A stretch of DNA of 64,000 nt from Bacillus sonorensis NBRC 101234 = KCTC 13918 (GTDB lineage: Bacteria > Bacillota > Bacilli > Bacillales > Bacillaceae), in NCBI RefSeq assembly GCF_001592005.1, contig NZ_BCVZ01000020.1, forward strand, positions 1 through 64,000, read 5' to 3'. Below, piece by piece: positions 39,587 to 51,398 of this stretch. Below the pieces are notes generated by a model, which made no database searches, had not been told where the DNA came from, and was given only the letters and a program-made list of their open reading frames with translations. A program made the translations under genes and the position numbers. Position 1 is the first letter of the stretch. Each line of letters opens with the position of its first letter.

Positions 39587-39835
39587 TTATTGAATAATGG
39601 CAACAGTTGCCGCACCGACTTCAATTCCGCAGGCTTTGCCGAGCTTTTTCATGGACTCCGCCATTGAGACGGGAATGCCTTGTTTATTTGCCAGATTGAT
39701 AACACCTGCCGTCAGACAAGGATCTGCGTCTTTTGCGACGACAACTTCCTTTACAGAATTGCGTTTGAGCGCTTTGACTGTTTGCTTCGTACCGATAATA
39801 ATAGATTGAGCCTGTGATACTTTATCATAAGACAT
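39587..39835 (-). CDS. rplGB: L7Ae-family ribosomal protein (RplGB/YbxF)
   Basis: The 82-residue protein has an L7Ae/L30e-type K-turn binding fold ([19 protein letters not shown], then [13 protein letters not shown]). In B. subtilis YbxF binds K-turns, including riboswitch K-turns, and associates with ribosomes. It is the first gene of the str operon, after its own strong promoter. It starts with ATG at 39835 after GGAGGATGTATA. Confidence 0.95.
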   Translation of the reverse strand: MSYDKVSQAQSIIIGTKQTVKALKRNSVKEVVVAKDADPCLTAGVINLANKQGIPVSMAESMKKLGKACGIEVGAATVAIIQ

Positions 39836-39879
39836 TATACATCCTCCAAAGTAACAGGTTTAAATTGAGCACCTTGGTT

Positions 39880-39908
39880 ATATTATCATCCTGAAAGAAG
39901 GATGTCAA
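39880..39908 (-). promoter_or_regulatory. Sigma-A promoter of the rplGB-rpsL-rpsG-fusA operon
   Basis: A perfect TTGACA (39903-39908) and TAATAT (39880-39885) are 17 bp apart on the minus strand. The -35 box lies inside the downstream arm of the 14-bp inverted repeat at 39894-39942. Confidence 0.85.
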
Positions 39909-39942
39909 CACAGTATGACAATTTTTAGTGACATCCTTCTTT
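39894..39942 (-). terminator. Inverted repeat after rpoC, probable terminator overlapping next promoter
   Basis: AAAGAAGGATGTCA and its exact complement (14 bp) are separated by 21 bases, just after the rpoC stop. The distal arm ends in TTCTTTC. It probably terminates or pauses rpoBC transcription, and the same arm supplies the -35 box of the next operon. Confidence 0.6.
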
Positions 39943-39956
39943 AGGATTCTTTATCT

Positions 39957-42900
39957 CTATTCTGCCGGAACCATTTCTTCGGAAGATTTGACTTGCAGCA
40001 CCGGCTTCACTTTACGGTAGTTCAGCATACCTGTTCCAGCCGGAACAAGCTTACCGATAATGACATTCTCTTTCAGACCGAGAAGCTCATCTCGTTTTCC
40101 TTTGATCGCTGCATCTGTCAGGACACGTGTTGTCTCCTGGAATGATGCGGCAGACAGGAAGGAATCTGTTTCAAGTGATGCTTTTGTGATACCGAGAAGC
40201 ACCGGACGGCCTGTCGCAGGTCGTTTTCCTTCAAGCAGCACTTTTTTGTTTGCTTGAGTAAACTGGTGAATGTCGAGCAATGTGCCAGGCAGCACGTCTG
40301 TGTCGCCGGCATCGATGACACGAACTTTGCGAAGCATCTGGCGAACCATAACCTCGACGTGTTTATCCCCGATTTCAACACCCTGCATGCGGTAAACCTT
40401 CTGCACCTCATGCAGAAGATATTCCTGAACGGTTGTGATGTCCGTTACTTTCAGAAGCTCTTTCGGATCAACCGAACCTTCTGTCAGGACTTGACCGCGG
40501 GAAATCTTATCGCCTTCTGCCACTTTCAGGCGGGCGTTGTAAGGCGCCGTGTAGGAGCGGGTTTCAACTTCACCCTGAACGACGATTTCCTGCTGCTTAT
40601 CGCGCACTTCATTGATTTCGGCTACGACACCGTCAATTTCGGAGATCGTCGCCTGGCCTTTAGGATTACGCGCTTCGAACAATTCCTGAATACGCGGCAA
40701 ACCTTGTGTAATATCGTCTCCGGCAACCCCGCCTGTGTGGAAGGTACGCATTGTTAACTGAGTACCCGGCTCACCGATAGACTGGGCGGCGATGATTCCG
40801 ACTGCTTCCCCGACTTCAACATCGGTTCCAGTCGCCAGGTTGCGGCCGTAGCATCGTTTGCATACTCCGTGCGACGTATTACATGTAAATGCGGAGCGGA
40901 TCCACACTTCTTCAATGCCTGCTTCGACAATTTCGATCGCTTTGTCTTCGTCGATCAGTTCATTTTCTTTAACAAGGATTTCTCCCGTTTCAGGATGTTT
41001 CACAGGTTTTCTTGCAAAGCGGCCGACGAGACGTTCTTCAAGACGCTCGATCACTTCAGTGCCTTCAGTGATGGCTTTCGCCAGAATACCGCGGTCAGTA
41101 CCGCAATCTGTCTCACGAATGATGACATCCTGAGCCACGTCTACGAGACGGCGTGTCAAGTAACCTGAGTCAGCCGTTTTCAGGGCTGTGTCGGCAAGAC
41201 CTTTACGCGCACCGTGGGTGGAGATAAAGTACTCCAACACTGTTAAACCTTCGCGGAAGCTTGATTTGATCGGAAGCTCGATAATCCGTCCGGCCGGGTT
41301 GGCCATCAGACCGCGCATTCCTGCAAGCTGTGTAAAGTTTGACGCGTTACCCCGGGCTCCAGAGTCACTCATCATGTAGATCGGGTTGATTTCATCCAAG
41401 GATTTCATCAGCTTGCCTTGAATGGTATCTTTAGCGGCGCTCCAGATGGAAATGACGCGTTCATAACGCTCTTCTTCAGTAATCAGACCGCGTCTGAACT
41501 GTTTCATGACATTATCGACTTTTCCTTGTGCTTCTTCAAGAATTTCCTGCTTATCATCCAAAACGACGATATCAGAAACACCGACCGTAATTCCGGCTTT
41601 TGTTGAATATTTAAAGCCGAGGTTTTTCATGCGGTCAAGCATTTTGGACGTTTCGGTAATGTGGAATCTTTTGAAGATCTCCGCAATGATTTTACCCAAA
41701 ATGCCTTTTTTGAACGGCGCATTGATTTCTTGGTTTCGGATTGCCTCTTTTACATCGACGCCGTAATCCACGAAGAAACGGTCAGGCGTTTTTTCTTCGA
41801 TGTTGCTCTTCGTCGGTTCGTTCATGTACGGGAACGATGGCGGAAGAATTTCGTTGAAGATCAGCTTACCGACTGTTGTGATCAGCAGTTTGGAACGCTG
41901 TTCTTCCGTGAATGTTTCATTTTTCAAGGAGTTGACCGCAACGGCCACTCTTGTATGCAGATGAACATATCCGTTTTGATATGCAAGCAGCGCTTCATCC
42001 GTATCTTTGAAAATCATACCTTCGCCGACAGCGCCTGGCCGTTCAAGCGTGAGGTAGTAGTTTCCAAGAACCATGTCCTGAGACGGCGTAACAACCGGTT
42101 TTCCGTCTTTAGGGTTTAAGATGTTTTGCGCAGCAAGCATGAGAATGCGCGCTTCAGCTTGCGCCTCTGCTGATAAAGGAACGTGAACCGCCATTTGGTC
42201 ACCGTCAAAGTCGGCGTTGTATGCCGTACATACGAGCGGGTGAAGACGGATGGCACGGCCTTCAACAAGCGTAGGCTCAAATGCCTGGATTCCGAGTCTG
42301 TGAAGCGTAGGTGCACGGTTGAGAAGAACCGGGTGCTCCTTGATAACTGACTCAAGAACATCCCAAACTTCAGGCTGAACGCGTTCAATTTTACGCTTCG
42401 CACTCTTAATGTTATGAGCAAGACCTTTTTCAACAAGCTCTTTCATGACGAAAGGCTTGAACAGTTCCAAAGCCATTTCTTTCGGAAGGCCGCATTGGTA
42501 CATTTTCAGGTTCGGACCAACGACGATAACCGAACGTCCTGAATAGTCAACACGCTTACCGAGAAGGTTTTGACGGAAACGGCCTTGTTTACCTTTCAGC
42601 ATGTGGGAAAGGGATTTTAGCGGCCTGTTTCCAGGACCCGTAACCGGACGGCCTCTGCGTCCGTTATCGATTAATGCGTCAACGGCTTCTTGAAGCATCC
42701 GCTTTTCGTTTTGAACGATGATGCTTGGGGCTCCAAGATCGAGCAGGCGTTTCAAGCGATTGTTACGGTTGATCACGCGGCGGTACAAATCGTTAAGGTC
42801 GGAAGTCGCAAAACGTCCGCCATCAAGCTGTACCATTGGTCTCAGCTCAGGAGGAATAACCGGAAGAACATCAAGGATCATCCAAGACGGTTTATTTCCG

Positions 42901-43556
42901 GAATTACGGAATGCTTCCAACACTTCAAGACGCTTGATCGCACGTGTACGACGCTGCCCCTGTGACGTTTTCAGCTCTTCCTTGAGCATATCGACTTCTT
43001 TATCAAGATCGATATCCTGAAGGAGCTTATGAATCGCTTCAGCCCCCATGGAAGCTTGAAATTTATTGCCGTATTTATCAAGGTACGCACGGTATTCTTT
43101 TTCAGAAAGAAGCTGCTTTTTCTCAAGCGGCGTGTTTGCCGGATCTGTTACGACATAAGAAGCAAAGTAGATGACTTCTTCCAATGCACGCGGAGACATA
43201 TCCAGCACAAGACCCATACGGCTTGGAATTCCTTTAAAATACCAGATGTGAGAAACCGGGGCTGCCAGTTCGATATGCCCCATTCTCTCACGACGGACTT
43301 TAGCCCGGGTTACTTCAACTCCACAACGGTCGCAAACTACGCCTTTATAACGAACTCGCTTGTACTTTCCGCAATGGCATTCCCAGTCCTTTTGAGGACC
43401 GAAAATGCGCTCGCAGAACAGACCATCTTTTTCAGGTTTCAAAGTACGATAGTTGATTGTTTCAGGCTTTTTCACTTCTCCGTAAGACCATGAACGGATT
43501 TTATCAGGTGAAGCGAGACCGATGTTCATATACTCAAAATTGTTCACATCCAGCAA
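39957..43556 (-). CDS. rpoC: RNA polymerase beta' subunit
   Basis: The 1199-residue subunit begins [20 protein letters not shown]. The N-terminal zinc ribbon has Cys60, Cys62, Cys75 and Cys78, and the catalytic magnesium loop NADFDGDQM lies near residue 450. The bridge-helix and trigger-loop regions are present ([19 protein letters not shown], then [15 protein letters not shown]). It follows rpoB by about 60 bases, and the length equals that of B. subtilis. Confidence 0.98.
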   Translation of the reverse strand: MLDVNNFEYMNIGLASPDKIRSWSYGEVKKPETINYRTLKPEKDGLFCERIFGPQKDWECHCGKYKRVRYKGVVCDRCGVEVTRAKVRRERMGHIELAAPVSHIWYFKGIPSRMGLVLDMSPRALEEVIYFASYVVTDPANTPLEKKQLLSEKEYRAYLDKYGNKFQASMGAEAIHKLLQDIDLDKEVDMLKEELKTSQGQRRTRAIKRLEVLEAFRNSGNKPSWMILDVLPVIPPELRPMVQLDGGRFATSDLNDLYRRVINRNNRLKRLLDLGAPSIIVQNEKRMLQEAVDALIDNGRRGRPVTGPGNRPLKSLSHMLKGKQGRFRQNLLGKRVDYSGRSVIVVGPNLKMYQCGLPKEMALELFKPFVMKELVEKGLAHNIKSAKRKIERVQPEVWDVLESVIKEHPVLLNRAPTLHRLGIQAFEPTLVEGRAIRLHPLVCTAYNADFDGDQMAVHVPLSAEAQAEARILMLAAQNILNPKDGKPVVTPSQDMVLGNYYLTLERPGAVGEGMIFKDTDEALLAYQNGYVHLHTRVAVAVNSLKNETFTEEQRSKLLITTVGKLIFNEILPPSFPYMNEPTKSNIEEKTPDRFFVDYGVDVKEAIRNQEINAPFKKGILGKIIAEIFKRFHITETSKMLDRMKNLGFKYSTKAGITVGVSDIVVLDDKQEILEEAQGKVDNVMKQFRRGLITEEERYERVISIWSAAKDTIQGKLMKSLDEINPIYMMSDSGARGNASNFTQLAGMRGLMANPAGRIIELPIKSSFREGLTVLEYFISTHGARKGLADTALKTADSGYLTRRLVDVAQDVIIRETDCGTDRGILAKAITEGTEVIERLEERLVGRFARKPVKHPETGEILVKENELIDEDKAIEIVEAGIEEVWIRSAFTCNTSHGVCKRCYGRNLATGTDVEVGEAVGIIAAQSIGEPGTQLTMRTFHTGGVAGDDITQGLPRIQELFEARNPKGQATISEIDGVVAEINEVRDKQQEIVVQGEVETRSYTAPYNARLKVAEGDKISRGQVLTEGSVDPKELLKVTDITTVQEYLLHEVQKVYRMQGVEIGDKHVEVMVRQMLRKVRVIDAGDTDVLPGTLLDIHQFTQANKKVLLEGKRPATGRPVLLGITKASLETDSFLSAASFQETTRVLTDAAIKGKRDELLGLKENVIIGKLVPAGTGMLNYRKVKPVLQVKSSEEMVPAE

Positions 43557-43615
43557 GGGGCCTACCTCCCTTTTTATCTTCGGGTTATACCCATGTCACT
43601 TGCGTAAAAAATCGT

Positions 43616-46600
43616 TTATTCTTTTGTGACGACATCGCGTTCTGCGTCGGCAGAAACAAACTCTTCAGCTTCTTCATCATTGGCTAATGAAAGGCCTTCG
43701 TTTTGTTTTGCATCTTCATCGTCTTCCAAGTCTCTCATTTCAATTTCTTCTTCATCACTTGACAGAATTTTGACGTCCATTCCCAAGCTTTGAAGCTCTT
43801 TAATCAATACTTTGAATGATTCCGGAACACCCGGTTCTGGAACGTTGTCGCCTTTTACAATAGCTTCGTATGTTTTCACACGACCCACGACATCATCGGA
43901 TTTAACAGTAAGAATTTCTTGAAGCGTGTATGCTGCGCCGTAAGCTTCAAGCGCCCATACTTCCATCTCACCGAAGCGCTGTCCGCCGAACTGCGCTTTA
44001 CCTCCGAGAGGCTGCTGGGTAACGAGTGAATAAGGACCAGTTGAACGGGCATGGAGTTTGTCATCAACCATGTGGGCAAGTTTGATCATATACATGATAC
44101 CCACGGAAACCCTGTTATCAAATGGCTCTCCGGTACGGCCGTCATATAGGACGGTTTTCGCATCTCTTGACATGCCGGCTTCTTCAAGCGTTTCCCAAAC
44201 GTCTTCCTCACGGGCACCGTCAAATACCGGTGATGCGACGTGCAGGCCGAGACGGCGTGCAGCCATACCAAGGTGAAGCTCCAGTACCTGCCCGATGTTC
44301 ATACGCGATGGAACGCCGAGCGGGTTTAACATGATGTCAATCGGTGTTCCGTCTGGAAGATACGGCATATCTTCTTCAGGAAGAATCTTCGAAATAACAC
44401 CTTTGTTACCGTGACGTCCGGCCATTTTGTCCCCTTCAGAAATTTTACGCTTCTGAACGATATACACGCGGACAAGCTGGTTGACGCCAGGAGGAAGTTC
44501 ATCTCCGTCTTCACGGTTGAAGACTTTCACATCAAGGATGATACCGCCGCCGCCGTGCGGAACACGGAGTGACGTATCACGGACTTCGCGCGCTTTTTCT
44601 CCGAAAATGGCATGAAGCAGGCGTTCTTCCGCTGTAAGCTCTGTAACCCCTTTTGGTGTTACTTTTCCTACCAGCAGGTCTCCGTCTTTTACTTCAGCAC
44701 CAACGCGGATAATTCCGCGCTCATCCAGATTGCGGAGAGCATCCTCACCGACGTTTGGAATATCACGGGTGATTTCTTCAGGTCCGAGTTTTGTATCCCG
44801 GGCTTCTGATTCGTATTCTTCAATATGGATAGACGTATAAACGTCGTCTTTTACAAGGCGTTCGCTCATGATGATGGCATCCTCATAGTTGTAGCCATCC
44901 CATGTCATAAAGCCGACCATGACGTTGCGTCCCAGGGCAAGCTCGCCTTTTTCCATAGATGGACCGTCAGCTAAAATTTCACCTTTTTCAACCTCGTTTC
45001 CGACGCTTACGATCGGACGCTGATTGTAGCACGTTCCCTGGTTGGAGCGGACGAATTTCAGCAGGCTGTATTTATCAAGGTTTCCTTTTACTTTTTGTCC
45101 GTCTACTTCTTCGTATCGGCGCACCCAAATGTTTTTCGCTTCTACCCGTTCAACGATACCCGGGTGGCGGCAAATAACGGCGGCGCCGGAGTCTTTCGCA
45201 GATACATATTCCATTCCAGTTCCGACGATCGGAGACTCAGGCTGCATAAGCGGAACAGCCTGACGCTGCATGTTCGCTCCCATCAGGGCGCGGTTGGAGT
45301 CGTCGTTCTCCAAGAAAGGAATACATGCAGTCGCCGCAGAAACAACCTGTTTAGGCGAAACGTCCATGTAATCAACGCGGTCTTTAGGGACAACGGTGTT
45401 TTCCCCTCTGAAGCGGGCGACGATGCTGTCGTCTACAAATGAACCGTCTTCATTAAGGCGGGCGTTTGCTTGTGCCACTACATAGTTATCTTCTTCATCA
45501 GCCGTCAAATAATCGATTCTCGGCGTTACTTTTCCAGTCTCAGGATCAACGCGGCGGTAAGGCGTTTCAATAAAGCCGAACCGGTTCACTTTCGCAAATG
45601 TAGAAAGCGAGTTGATCAGTCCGATGTTCGGACCCTCAGGCGTTTCAATCGGACACATCCGGCCATAGTGGGAGTAGTGAACGTCACGCACTTCCATTCC
45701 GGCGCGTTCACGCGTCAAACCACCTGGCCCAAGGGCTGATAAACGGCGTTTATGCGTCAGCTCAGCAAGCGGATTCGTCTGATCCATGAACTGAGAAAGC
45801 TGAGAGCTTCCGAAAAACTCTTTAATTGACGCGATGACAGGGCGAATATTAATCAGCTGCTGAGGCGTAATCGTGTTTGTATCCTGAATGGACATTCTTT
45901 CACGAACAACGCGCTCCATTCTGCTGAGACCGATTCTGAACTGATTTTGCAGAAGCTCGCCTACGGAACGAAGACGGCGGTTTCCTAAATGGTCGATATC
46001 ATCAGTATCGCCTACTCCGTGAAGCAGGTTAAAGAAATAGCTGATGGAAGAAATAATGTCGGAAGGTGTAATGTTTTTTACGCCTTCTTCGATATAAGCA
46101 TTTCCGATCACATTGATCGTCTGCTCCCCTTCTGGGTCATTCGGAGCATAAATTTTAATAGATTGAAGCGTCACTTCATCTTCGACTACTCCGCCATTTG
46201 GATACAGCTTTTTAAAACCGATTCCGTTTTCCAGGTATGGCAGCACTTTGTCAAGGGTTCTTCTATCTAAAATCGCTCCTTTTTCAGCAAGGATTTCACC
46301 TGTTTCAGGATCCACAAGCGTTTCAGCAAGCCGCTGGTTGAAAAGGCGATTTTTGATATGAAGCTTTTTATTAATTTTGTAGCGTCCTACACTTGCAAGA
46401 TCATATCTTTTTGGATCAAAGAATCTGGAATCAAGCAAGCTTTTCGCGTTTTCTACTGTCGGCGGCTCTCCCGGACGGAGGCGCTCGTAGATTTCAAGCA
46501 GCGCTTTGTCGGTGTTTTCTGTATTATCTTTATCAAGTGTATTGCGCAAGTACTCGTTTTCACCGATCAGATCGATGATTTCCTGATCAGATCCGAAGCC

Positions 46601-47206
46601 AAGAGCACGCAAAAGAACCGTAACCGGCAACTTACGTGTGCGATCAATGCGGACATAAACAACATCTTTCGCATCAGTCTCGTATTCTAACCATGCGCCA
46701 CGGTTTGGAATGACAGTCGCAGTAAAACCTTTTTTACCGTTTTTGTCTACTTTACCACTGTAATATACACTTGGAGAACGGACGAGCTGAGATACGATAA
46801 CACGCTCCGCACCGTTAATAATGAAGGTTCCAGTGTCAGTCATAATAGGGAAATCGCCCATAAAGACATCCTGGTCCTTAACCTCGCCGGTCTCTTTGTT
46901 GATTAAGCGAACTTTGACCCGCAGCGGTGCTGAGTAAGTCACATCTCGTTCTTTTGATTCTTCTACCGGATACTTAGGCTCACCCAAGCTGTAGTCGATA
47001 AATTCCAGAGAGAGGTTACCAGTGAAATCCTCAATTGGCGATATGTCTTGAAACATCTCTCTAAGCCCCTCATCAAGAAACCACTGATAAGAAGAGGTTT
47101 GAATTTCAATGAGATTTGGTAATTCTAACACTTCGCTAATGCGTGCATAGCTTCTGCGCTGGCGGTGTCGTCCATACTGAACTAGTTGACCTGTCAACTG
47201 ATTCAC
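43616..47206 (-). CDS. rpoB: RNA polymerase beta subunit
   Basis: The 1196-residue subunit begins [20 protein letters not shown]. The rifampicin region [16 protein letters not shown] then [13 protein letters not shown] is wild type (residues about 465-495), so no rpoB-based rifampicin resistance is expected. The C-terminus is acidic and variable. The start is the ATG at 47206, after GGGGTGAATC. Upstream lies a 240-base leader with hairpins. Confidence 0.98.
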   Translation of the reverse strand: MNQLTGQLVQYGRHRQRRSYARISEVLELPNLIEIQTSSYQWFLDEGLREMFQDISPIEDFTGNLSLEFIDYSLGEPKYPVEESKERDVTYSAPLRVKVRLINKETGEVKDQDVFMGDFPIMTDTGTFIINGAERVIVSQLVRSPSVYYSGKVDKNGKKGFTATVIPNRGAWLEYETDAKDVVYVRIDRTRKLPVTVLLRALGFGSDQEIIDLIGENEYLRNTLDKDNTENTDKALLEIYERLRPGEPPTVENAKSLLDSRFFDPKRYDLASVGRYKINKKLHIKNRLFNQRLAETLVDPETGEILAEKGAILDRRTLDKVLPYLENGIGFKKLYPNGGVVEDEVTLQSIKIYAPNDPEGEQTINVIGNAYIEEGVKNITPSDIISSISYFFNLLHGVGDTDDIDHLGNRRLRSVGELLQNQFRIGLSRMERVVRERMSIQDTNTITPQQLINIRPVIASIKEFFGSSQLSQFMDQTNPLAELTHKRRLSALGPGGLTRERAGMEVRDVHYSHYGRMCPIETPEGPNIGLINSLSTFAKVNRFGFIETPYRRVDPETGKVTPRIDYLTADEEDNYVVAQANARLNEDGSFVDDSIVARFRGENTVVPKDRVDYMDVSPKQVVSAATACIPFLENDDSNRALMGANMQRQAVPLMQPESPIVGTGMEYVSAKDSGAAVICRHPGIVERVEAKNIWVRRYEEVDGQKVKGNLDKYSLLKFVRSNQGTCYNQRPIVSVGNEVEKGEILADGPSMEKGELALGRNVMVGFMTWDGYNYEDAIIMSERLVKDDVYTSIHIEEYESEARDTKLGPEEITRDIPNVGEDALRNLDERGIIRVGAEVKDGDLLVGKVTPKGVTELTAEERLLHAIFGEKAREVRDTSLRVPHGGGGIILDVKVFNREDGDELPPGVNQLVRVYIVQKRKISEGDKMAGRHGNKGVISKILPEEDMPYLPDGTPIDIMLNPLGVPSRMNIGQVLELHLGMAARRLGLHVASPVFDGAREEDVWETLEEAGMSRDAKTVLYDGRTGEPFDNRVSVGIMYMIKLAHMVDDKLHARSTGPYSLVTQQPLGGKAQFGGQRFGEMEVWALEAYGAAYTLQEILTVKSDDVVGRVKTYEAIVKGDNVPEPGVPESFKVLIKELQSLGMDVKILSSDEEEIEMRDLEDDEDAKQNEGLSLANDEEAEEFVSADAERDVVTKE

Positions 47207-47236
47207 CCCTCAAATCATGCGTAATATATGTGTAAC

Positions 47237-47270
47237 AAGTATTTCTCCCTCATATATGTAAGAAATACTT
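47237..47270 (-). promoter_or_regulatory. Hairpin in the rpoB leader
   Basis: AAGTATTTCT and AGAAATACTT form a perfect 10-bp stem around a 14-base loop, about 30 bases upstream of rpoB. No T tract follows. Possible regulatory or mRNA-stabilising element. Confidence 0.5.
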
Positions 47271-47283
47271 TTACAAGACAAAA

Positions 47284-47311
47284 GAAAAAAGGGTTTCTAA
47301 TTTAGAAAACC
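47284..47311 (-). terminator. Terminator-like attenuator between rsmC-like gene and rpoB
   Basis: On the minus strand GGTTTTCTAA pairs with TTAGAAACC (one bulged T) and is followed by CTTTTTTC. It may end transcripts from the rplJL-rsmC side or attenuate entry into rpoB. Confidence 0.65.
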
Positions 47312-47448
47312 ACATCCAAAAACAAAATACCGATTTTATTAGTGTTCCCATAAATGTATATTTTATACAAGCCTGGGCGTTTCTTAAAAACGGCAGGCAA
47401 AATATATACATTGGCATTTTATAATGTTAACATAGCTGAAAATCCGAG

Positions 47449-48054
47449 TCAAACTTTTTTTGCTCTGAGGATATAATAGCCTTTCTTTTTCTGGACGACT
47501 TCAACATCCGCAAAAAGTTCTTTTAATTTTTCAATGGCAGAAGGTCCGCCTTGTTTTTTCTGAATGACGACCCACAAATCACCAGAAGGTCTTAAGTGTT
47601 CAGCGCTTTTTTCAAAAATGGCGTGTACGGTTTTTTTCCCGGCTCGTATGGGGGGATTGGTGATAATGGAAGCGAATTGTTTTGCAGGTTCGACGTTGGA
47701 AAACAGATCACTTTGATAAATTTCAACATTCACGATCTGATTATTTAACGCATTTTCCTTTGAAAGTTCGACAGCTCTTTCATTGACATCGATCATATGA
47801 ACCGTTCGATCTTCGAAATCCGCAGCAAGAGAAAGGCCAATCGGGCCGTAGCCGCAGCCCACATCCAAAAAATCACCGTCTGCATCAGGTTCACGGAAAG
47901 CTTCAATCAGCAGTCTGGAACCAAAGTCCACCTCTTTTTTTGAAAAGACTCCGCTGTCGCTGATAAATGCAAACGCCCGGTTTCTTAATTGGAATGTCCA
48001 CGTTTTTCTGCTGCTTTTTGCTGAAGGTTTTTCCGAATAATAATGGTCAGTCAT
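47449..48054 (-). CDS. ybxB: RsmC-like class I SAM methyltransferase (YbxB)
   Basis: The 201-residue protein has a SAM-binding motif GCGYGPIGLSLA after FLDV and the NPPI catalytic motif (TNPPIRAG), as in the 16S rRNA guanine-N2 methyltransferases RsmC and RsmD. It is the short form without the N-terminal pseudo-domain of E. coli RsmC. Position between rplL and rpoB is conserved in B. subtilis (ybxB). Substrate is presumed to be rRNA; no direct evidence here. Confidence 0.9.
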   Translation of the reverse strand: MTDHYYSEKPSAKSSRKTWTFQLRNRAFAFISDSGVFSKKEVDFGSRLLIEAFREPDADGDFLDVGCGYGPIGLSLAADFEDRTVHMIDVNERAVELSKENALNNQIVNVEIYQSDLFSNVEPAKQFASIITNPPIRAGKKTVHAIFEKSAEHLRPSGDLWVVIQKKQGGPSAIEKLKELFADVEVVQKKKGYYILRAKKV

Positions 48055-48144
48055 CCTAGAACCTCCTCAGTTGGTGAACTCTCTGAATATCTTGAAACAA
48101 GATGGCTTATCTTATGCGGAAAGGACTCATTATTTAGCAAAGAA

Positions 48145-48172
48145 AAAGCCCGCTTTTAAAAGCGAGCTTTCC
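48145..48172 (-). terminator. Terminator after rplL
   Basis: On the minus strand AAAGCTCGCTTTT pairs with AAAAGCGGGCTTT and is followed by more T residues, about 20 bases after the rplL stop. It likely lets only part of transcription continue to rsmC-like and rpoBC. Confidence 0.8.
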
Positions 48173-48191
48173 CCTAAAGATTAGGCGAAGA

Positions 48192-48560
48192 TTACTTAAC
48201 TTCTACAGAAGCGCCAACTTCTTCAAGTTTAGCTTTAAGCTCTTCAGCTTCTTCTTTCGCAATACCTTCTTTAAGAGGTTTTGGAGTGTTGTCAACAAGT
48301 TCTTTAGCTTCTTTCAAGCCAAGACCAGTGATTTCACGCACAACTTTGATAACTTTGATCTTTTGGTCTCCTGCACCAGCAAGGATAAGATCAAATTCAG
48401 TTTTCTCTTCAGCAGCACCGGCAGCAGCTCCGCCAGCTACAGCTACAGGAGCAGCAGCAGTTACGCCGAATTCTTCTTCGATTGCTTTTACTAAGTCGTT
48501 CAACTCAAGAACAGTTGCTTCTTTAACGGAAGCAATGATTTCTTCGATATTTAAAGCCAT
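48192..48560 (-). CDS. rplL: 50S ribosomal protein L7/L12
   Basis: The 122-residue protein has an N-terminal dimerisation domain ([20 protein letters not shown]), an Ala-rich hinge (about 38-52) and the C-terminal factor-binding domain with [14 protein letters not shown]. It forms the stalk with L10. The ATG at 48560 is used, with GGAGGAATTACAA before it; a start 15 bases earlier would put the GGAGG inside the gene. Confidence 0.97.
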   Translation of the reverse strand: MALNIEEIIASVKEATVLELNDLVKAIEEEFGVTAAAPVAVAGGAAAGAAEEKTEFDLILAGAGDQKIKVIKVVREITGLGLKEAKELVDNTPKPLKEGIAKEEAEELKAKLEEVGASVEVK

Positions 48561-48603
48561 TTGTAATTCCTCCATTTGTTTTAATTTTTAATAACTGATT
48601 GAA

Positions 48604-49104
48604 TTAAGCGCCTTGTTCTTCCTTCTGATCTGCCACAGCTTTTGCAGCAAGAGCAAGGTTGCGAACTGGAGCTTGAAGTACGCTAAGCAACATAGAAAGC
48701 AAGCCTTCGCGTGATGGAAGTTCAGCAAGAGCTTTCACTTCTTCAACAGTAGACACTTTGCCTTCGATAACGCCAGCTTTGATTTCAAGAGCTTCATGCT
48801 GTTTAGCAAACTCGTTAAGAACTTTAGCCGGAGCGACAACATCTTCAGTACTGAATGCAATCGCATTCGGTCCAGTTAAGAAATCGTTCAAACCATCAAG
48901 TTCAGCTTGTTCTACCGCACGGCGAGTCATTGTGTTTTTGTAAACTTTGAACTCAACGTTAGCTTCGCGAAGCTGTTTACGAAGTTCTGTTACTTCAGAT
49001 ACGTTAAGACCGCGGTAGTCAACGATGATCGTTGATTTACTTTCTTTCAGTTTAGAAGTAATCTCTTCAACAACAACTTTTTTTGTTTCAATTGCGCTGC
49101 TCAT
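48604..49104 (-). CDS. rplJ: 50S ribosomal protein L10
   Basis: The 166-residue protein begins [20 protein letters not shown] and anchors the L7/L12 stalk through its C-terminal helix. The ATG at 49104 lies after AGGAGGTGTAACC. The preceding 250 bases form a structured leader with an attenuator, through which L10 (or L10-L12) represses its own operon. Confidence 0.97.
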   Translation of the reverse strand: MSSAIETKKVVVEEITSKLKESKSTIIVDYRGLNVSEVTELRKQLREANVEFKVYKNTMTRRAVEQAELDGLNDFLTGPNAIAFSTEDVVAPAKVLNEFAKQHEALEIKAGVIEGKVSTVEEVKALAELPSREGLLSMLLSVLQAPVRNLALAAKAVADQKEEQGA

Positions 49105-49149
49105 GGTTACACCTCCTGTTAGATTCATGTGTAACACTTATACCGTTTG

Positions 49150-49320
49150 GTGATCACGTTCTTTAACGACGGGTTCCATATAAAAAGCCTCCATTCGACA
49201 TGGAGGCTGTATATACAAGCATACGTAGCGTAAAAGCTGTGATATATATACACCTCGGTAGGAAATTAAGCCTTTGGGGCACCTACTGTCTACGGTATAA
49301 ATGGACATATTTTATTTTAC
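49150..49320 (-). ncRNA. L10 leader with transcription attenuator
   Basis: The rplJ leader contains the segment AGTAGGTGCC...AAGGC...TTTCCTACC typical of the L10 leader of Bacillales. It then has an attenuator hairpin AGCCTCCAT/ATGGAGGCT (49186-49208) followed by TTTTTAT. Binding of L10 is thought to favour the attenuator. A promoter candidate TTGTAA-17-TATACC lies at its upstream end (about 49298-49326). Confidence 0.8.
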
Positions 49321-49361
49321 AACGTTTTGAATTATATCAGAACGTGTGATGCGAGTCAATA

Positions 49362-50060
49362 TTATTTTACGTTGAAAGTTGAAGGGTCCACTTTGATTCC
49401 AGGTCCCATTGTAGATGTAACGGATACATTCTTCACGTATACACCTTTAGCAGCAGCAGGTTTCGCTTTTAGAATTGTGTCATACATTGTCGCGAAGTTT
49501 TCAACAAGCTTCCCTTCTTCGAATGACACTTTACCGATTGGAACATGTACGTTTCCGGCTTTATCAACGCGGTATTCAACTTTACCCGCTTTGATTTCTT
49601 TAACTGCTTTTTCAACTTCAAATGTTACTGTTCCTGTTTTAGGGTTTGGCATAAGACCTTTTGGTCCAAGCACGCGTCCGATTTTACCGACTTCACCCAT
49701 CATGTCAGGAGTCGCAACGATCACATCAAATTCAAACCAGCCTTGCTGGATTTTGTTGATGTAATCTGTATCGCCTACATAATCTGCACCAGCAGCTTCT
49801 GCTTCTTTCGCTTTTTCTCCTTTAGCGAAAACAAGGACGCGCTGAGTTTTTCCTGTTCCGTTTGGAAGAACAACCGCACCGCGGATTTGCTGGTCGTTTT
49901 TACGAGGGTCAACACCTAAACGAAATGCCGCTTCAACAGTAGCATCGAATTTAGCTGTGTTTGTTTTTTTCACGAGCTCAATCGCTTCGTTTACATCGTA
50001 AGCTTTTGTACGGTCTACAAGCTTGGCAGCTTCGACGTACTTTTTACCTTTTTTTGCCAT
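49362..50060 (-). CDS. rplA: 50S ribosomal protein L1
   Basis: The 232-residue protein begins [20 protein letters not shown] and carries the signature [21 protein letters not shown]. It forms the mobile L1 stalk that guides deacylated tRNA out of the E site. It follows rplK by about 100 bases. Ribosome site: AAGGAGG. Confidence 0.97.
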   Translation of the reverse strand: MAKKGKKYVEAAKLVDRTKAYDVNEAIELVKKTNTAKFDATVEAAFRLGVDPRKNDQQIRGAVVLPNGTGKTQRVLVFAKGEKAKEAEAAGADYVGDTDYINKIQQGWFEFDVIVATPDMMGEVGKIGRVLGPKGLMPNPKTGTVTFEVEKAVKEIKAGKVEYRVDKAGNVHVPIGKVSFEEGKLVENFATMYDTILKAKPAAAKGVYVKNVSVTSTMGPGIKVDPSTFNVK

Positions 50061-50161
50061 TTTAAAATTTCCTCCTTAGTGGTTTTAGCGGAATAACCTC
50101 CCACGAATAAGGGTTGCGAACTTGTCTGATCCAAACTCGCAACCCACAAAGAAACAAAAAA

Positions 50162-50587
50162 TTAGTCTTCGATCACAATACCCATACTGCGGGCAGTTCC
50201 TTCAACCATACGCATAGCCGCTTCAACATCTGCCGCATTCAAGTCAGGCATTTTTGTTTCGGCGATTTCACGTACTTTATCGCGTTTAACGGTTGCGACT
50301 TTATTACGGTTAGGCTCACCAGAACCTGACTCAATTCCAGCCGCTTTTTTAAGCAATACAGCAGCAGGCGGAGTTTTTGTGATAAATGTAAATGAACGGT
50401 CTTCGTAAACCGAAATTTCTACAGGAATGATAAGACCAGCCTGGTCAGATGTACGAGCGTTGAACTCCTTACAGAATCCCATGATGTTAACACCGGCTTG
50501 ACCTAATGCAGGACCAACTGGCGGAGCTGGATTCGCTTTTCCAGCAGGAATTTGCAATTTCACAACTTTAACTACTTTTTTAGCCAC
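50162..50587 (-). CDS. rplK: 50S ribosomal protein L11
   Basis: The 141-residue protein starts with GTG at 50587 ([20 protein letters not shown]), after AAGGAGGTGTGTCTC. It has the N-terminal thiostrepton-region proline pair ([11 protein letters not shown]) and the C-terminal 23S-binding domain. It is needed for RelA stringent activation. An upstream in-frame ATG at 50638 precedes the ribosome site and is not used. Confidence 0.96.
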
Positions 50588-50716
50588 GAGACACACCTCC
50601 TTAAGTCCGTGATGTGGTAATAGGGTGAACCCTCCCACTCAAGGTCTCATTCTTTATATGAATGATGAAAATATCAAGCTAGCTGCCTTGACCAATTTGC
50701 CAAGACGCACCTTTGT

Positions 50717-50745
50717 ATATTACCACTTTTATATAGTGATTTCAA
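50717..50745 (-). promoter_or_regulatory. Sigma-A promoter of rplK-rplA
   Basis: TTGAAA (50740-50745) and TAATAT (50717-50722) are 17 bp apart, about 12 bases after the nusG stop and 130 bases before rplK. Confidence 0.8.
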
Positions 50746-50756
50746 GCGCTTTTCCG

Positions 50757-51290
50757 TTACAATTTGTCAACTTGAGTAAATTCAAGTTCAACAGGGGTCT
50801 CTCTCCCGAACATGTTAACGAATACTTTGACTTTGTTTTTATCATGGTCGATTTCTTCGATCGTCCCTGTGAAATCAGCAAACGGCCCGTCAATCACCTT
50901 CACGGTTTCTTTCAATTCAAAGTCAATTTCTGTTTTCCGTTCTTCAAGCCCCATGCGCTTCAGAATTTTTTCGGCTTCGCCCGGAAGGAGAGCCGTCGGC
51001 TTCGAGCCTGATCCGGCAGATCCGACAAATCCCGTCACACCCGGCGTATTCCGCACAACATACCAGGAATCGTCCGTCATGACAAGCTCTACAAGAACAT
51101 AGCCAGGGAAGACTTTCTTTTTCACAACTTTCTTCTTGCCGTTTTTAATATCTGTTTCTTCTTCTTCAGGCACGACGACGCGGAAGATTTTATCTTGCAT
51201 ACCCATCGATTCGACCCGTTTTTCCAAATTCGCTTTTACCTTGTTTTCATAGCCGGAGTACGTATGCACAACATACCATTTCTTTTCCAT
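50757..51290 (-). CDS. nusG: Transcription elongation factor NusG
   Basis: The 177-residue protein has an NGN domain (about 1-110) and a KOW domain (about 125-177). Asn81 and Thr82 in VVRNTPGVTGF are the residues that let Bacillus NusG stimulate pausing at T-rich non-template DNA. The start is the ATG at 51290, giving the 177-residue length of B. subtilis NusG; an ATG two codons upstream is possible. Confidence 0.96.
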   Translation of the reverse strand: MEKKWYVVHTYSGYENKVKANLEKRVESMGMQDKIFRVVVPEEEETDIKNGKKKVVKKKVFPGYVLVELVMTDDSWYVVRNTPGVTGFVGSAGSGSKPTALLPGEAEKILKRMGLEERKTEIDFELKETVKVIDGPFADFTGTIEEIDHDKNKVKVFVNMFGRETPVELEFTQVDKL

Positions 51291-51398
51291 TCTCATTCAG
51301 GACCCTTTAAAGTCCTTCCCTCCCCACACCTTAATGTTTATTGGCCGTACCGGGAAACTGACGCTTTCTTTTATACGAGCCTCATATTTTGAAACAAT

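Noticed and set aside
45095..45442. Plus-strand frame opposite rpoB
   Set aside because: Antisense shadow without a ribosome site or recognisable domain.
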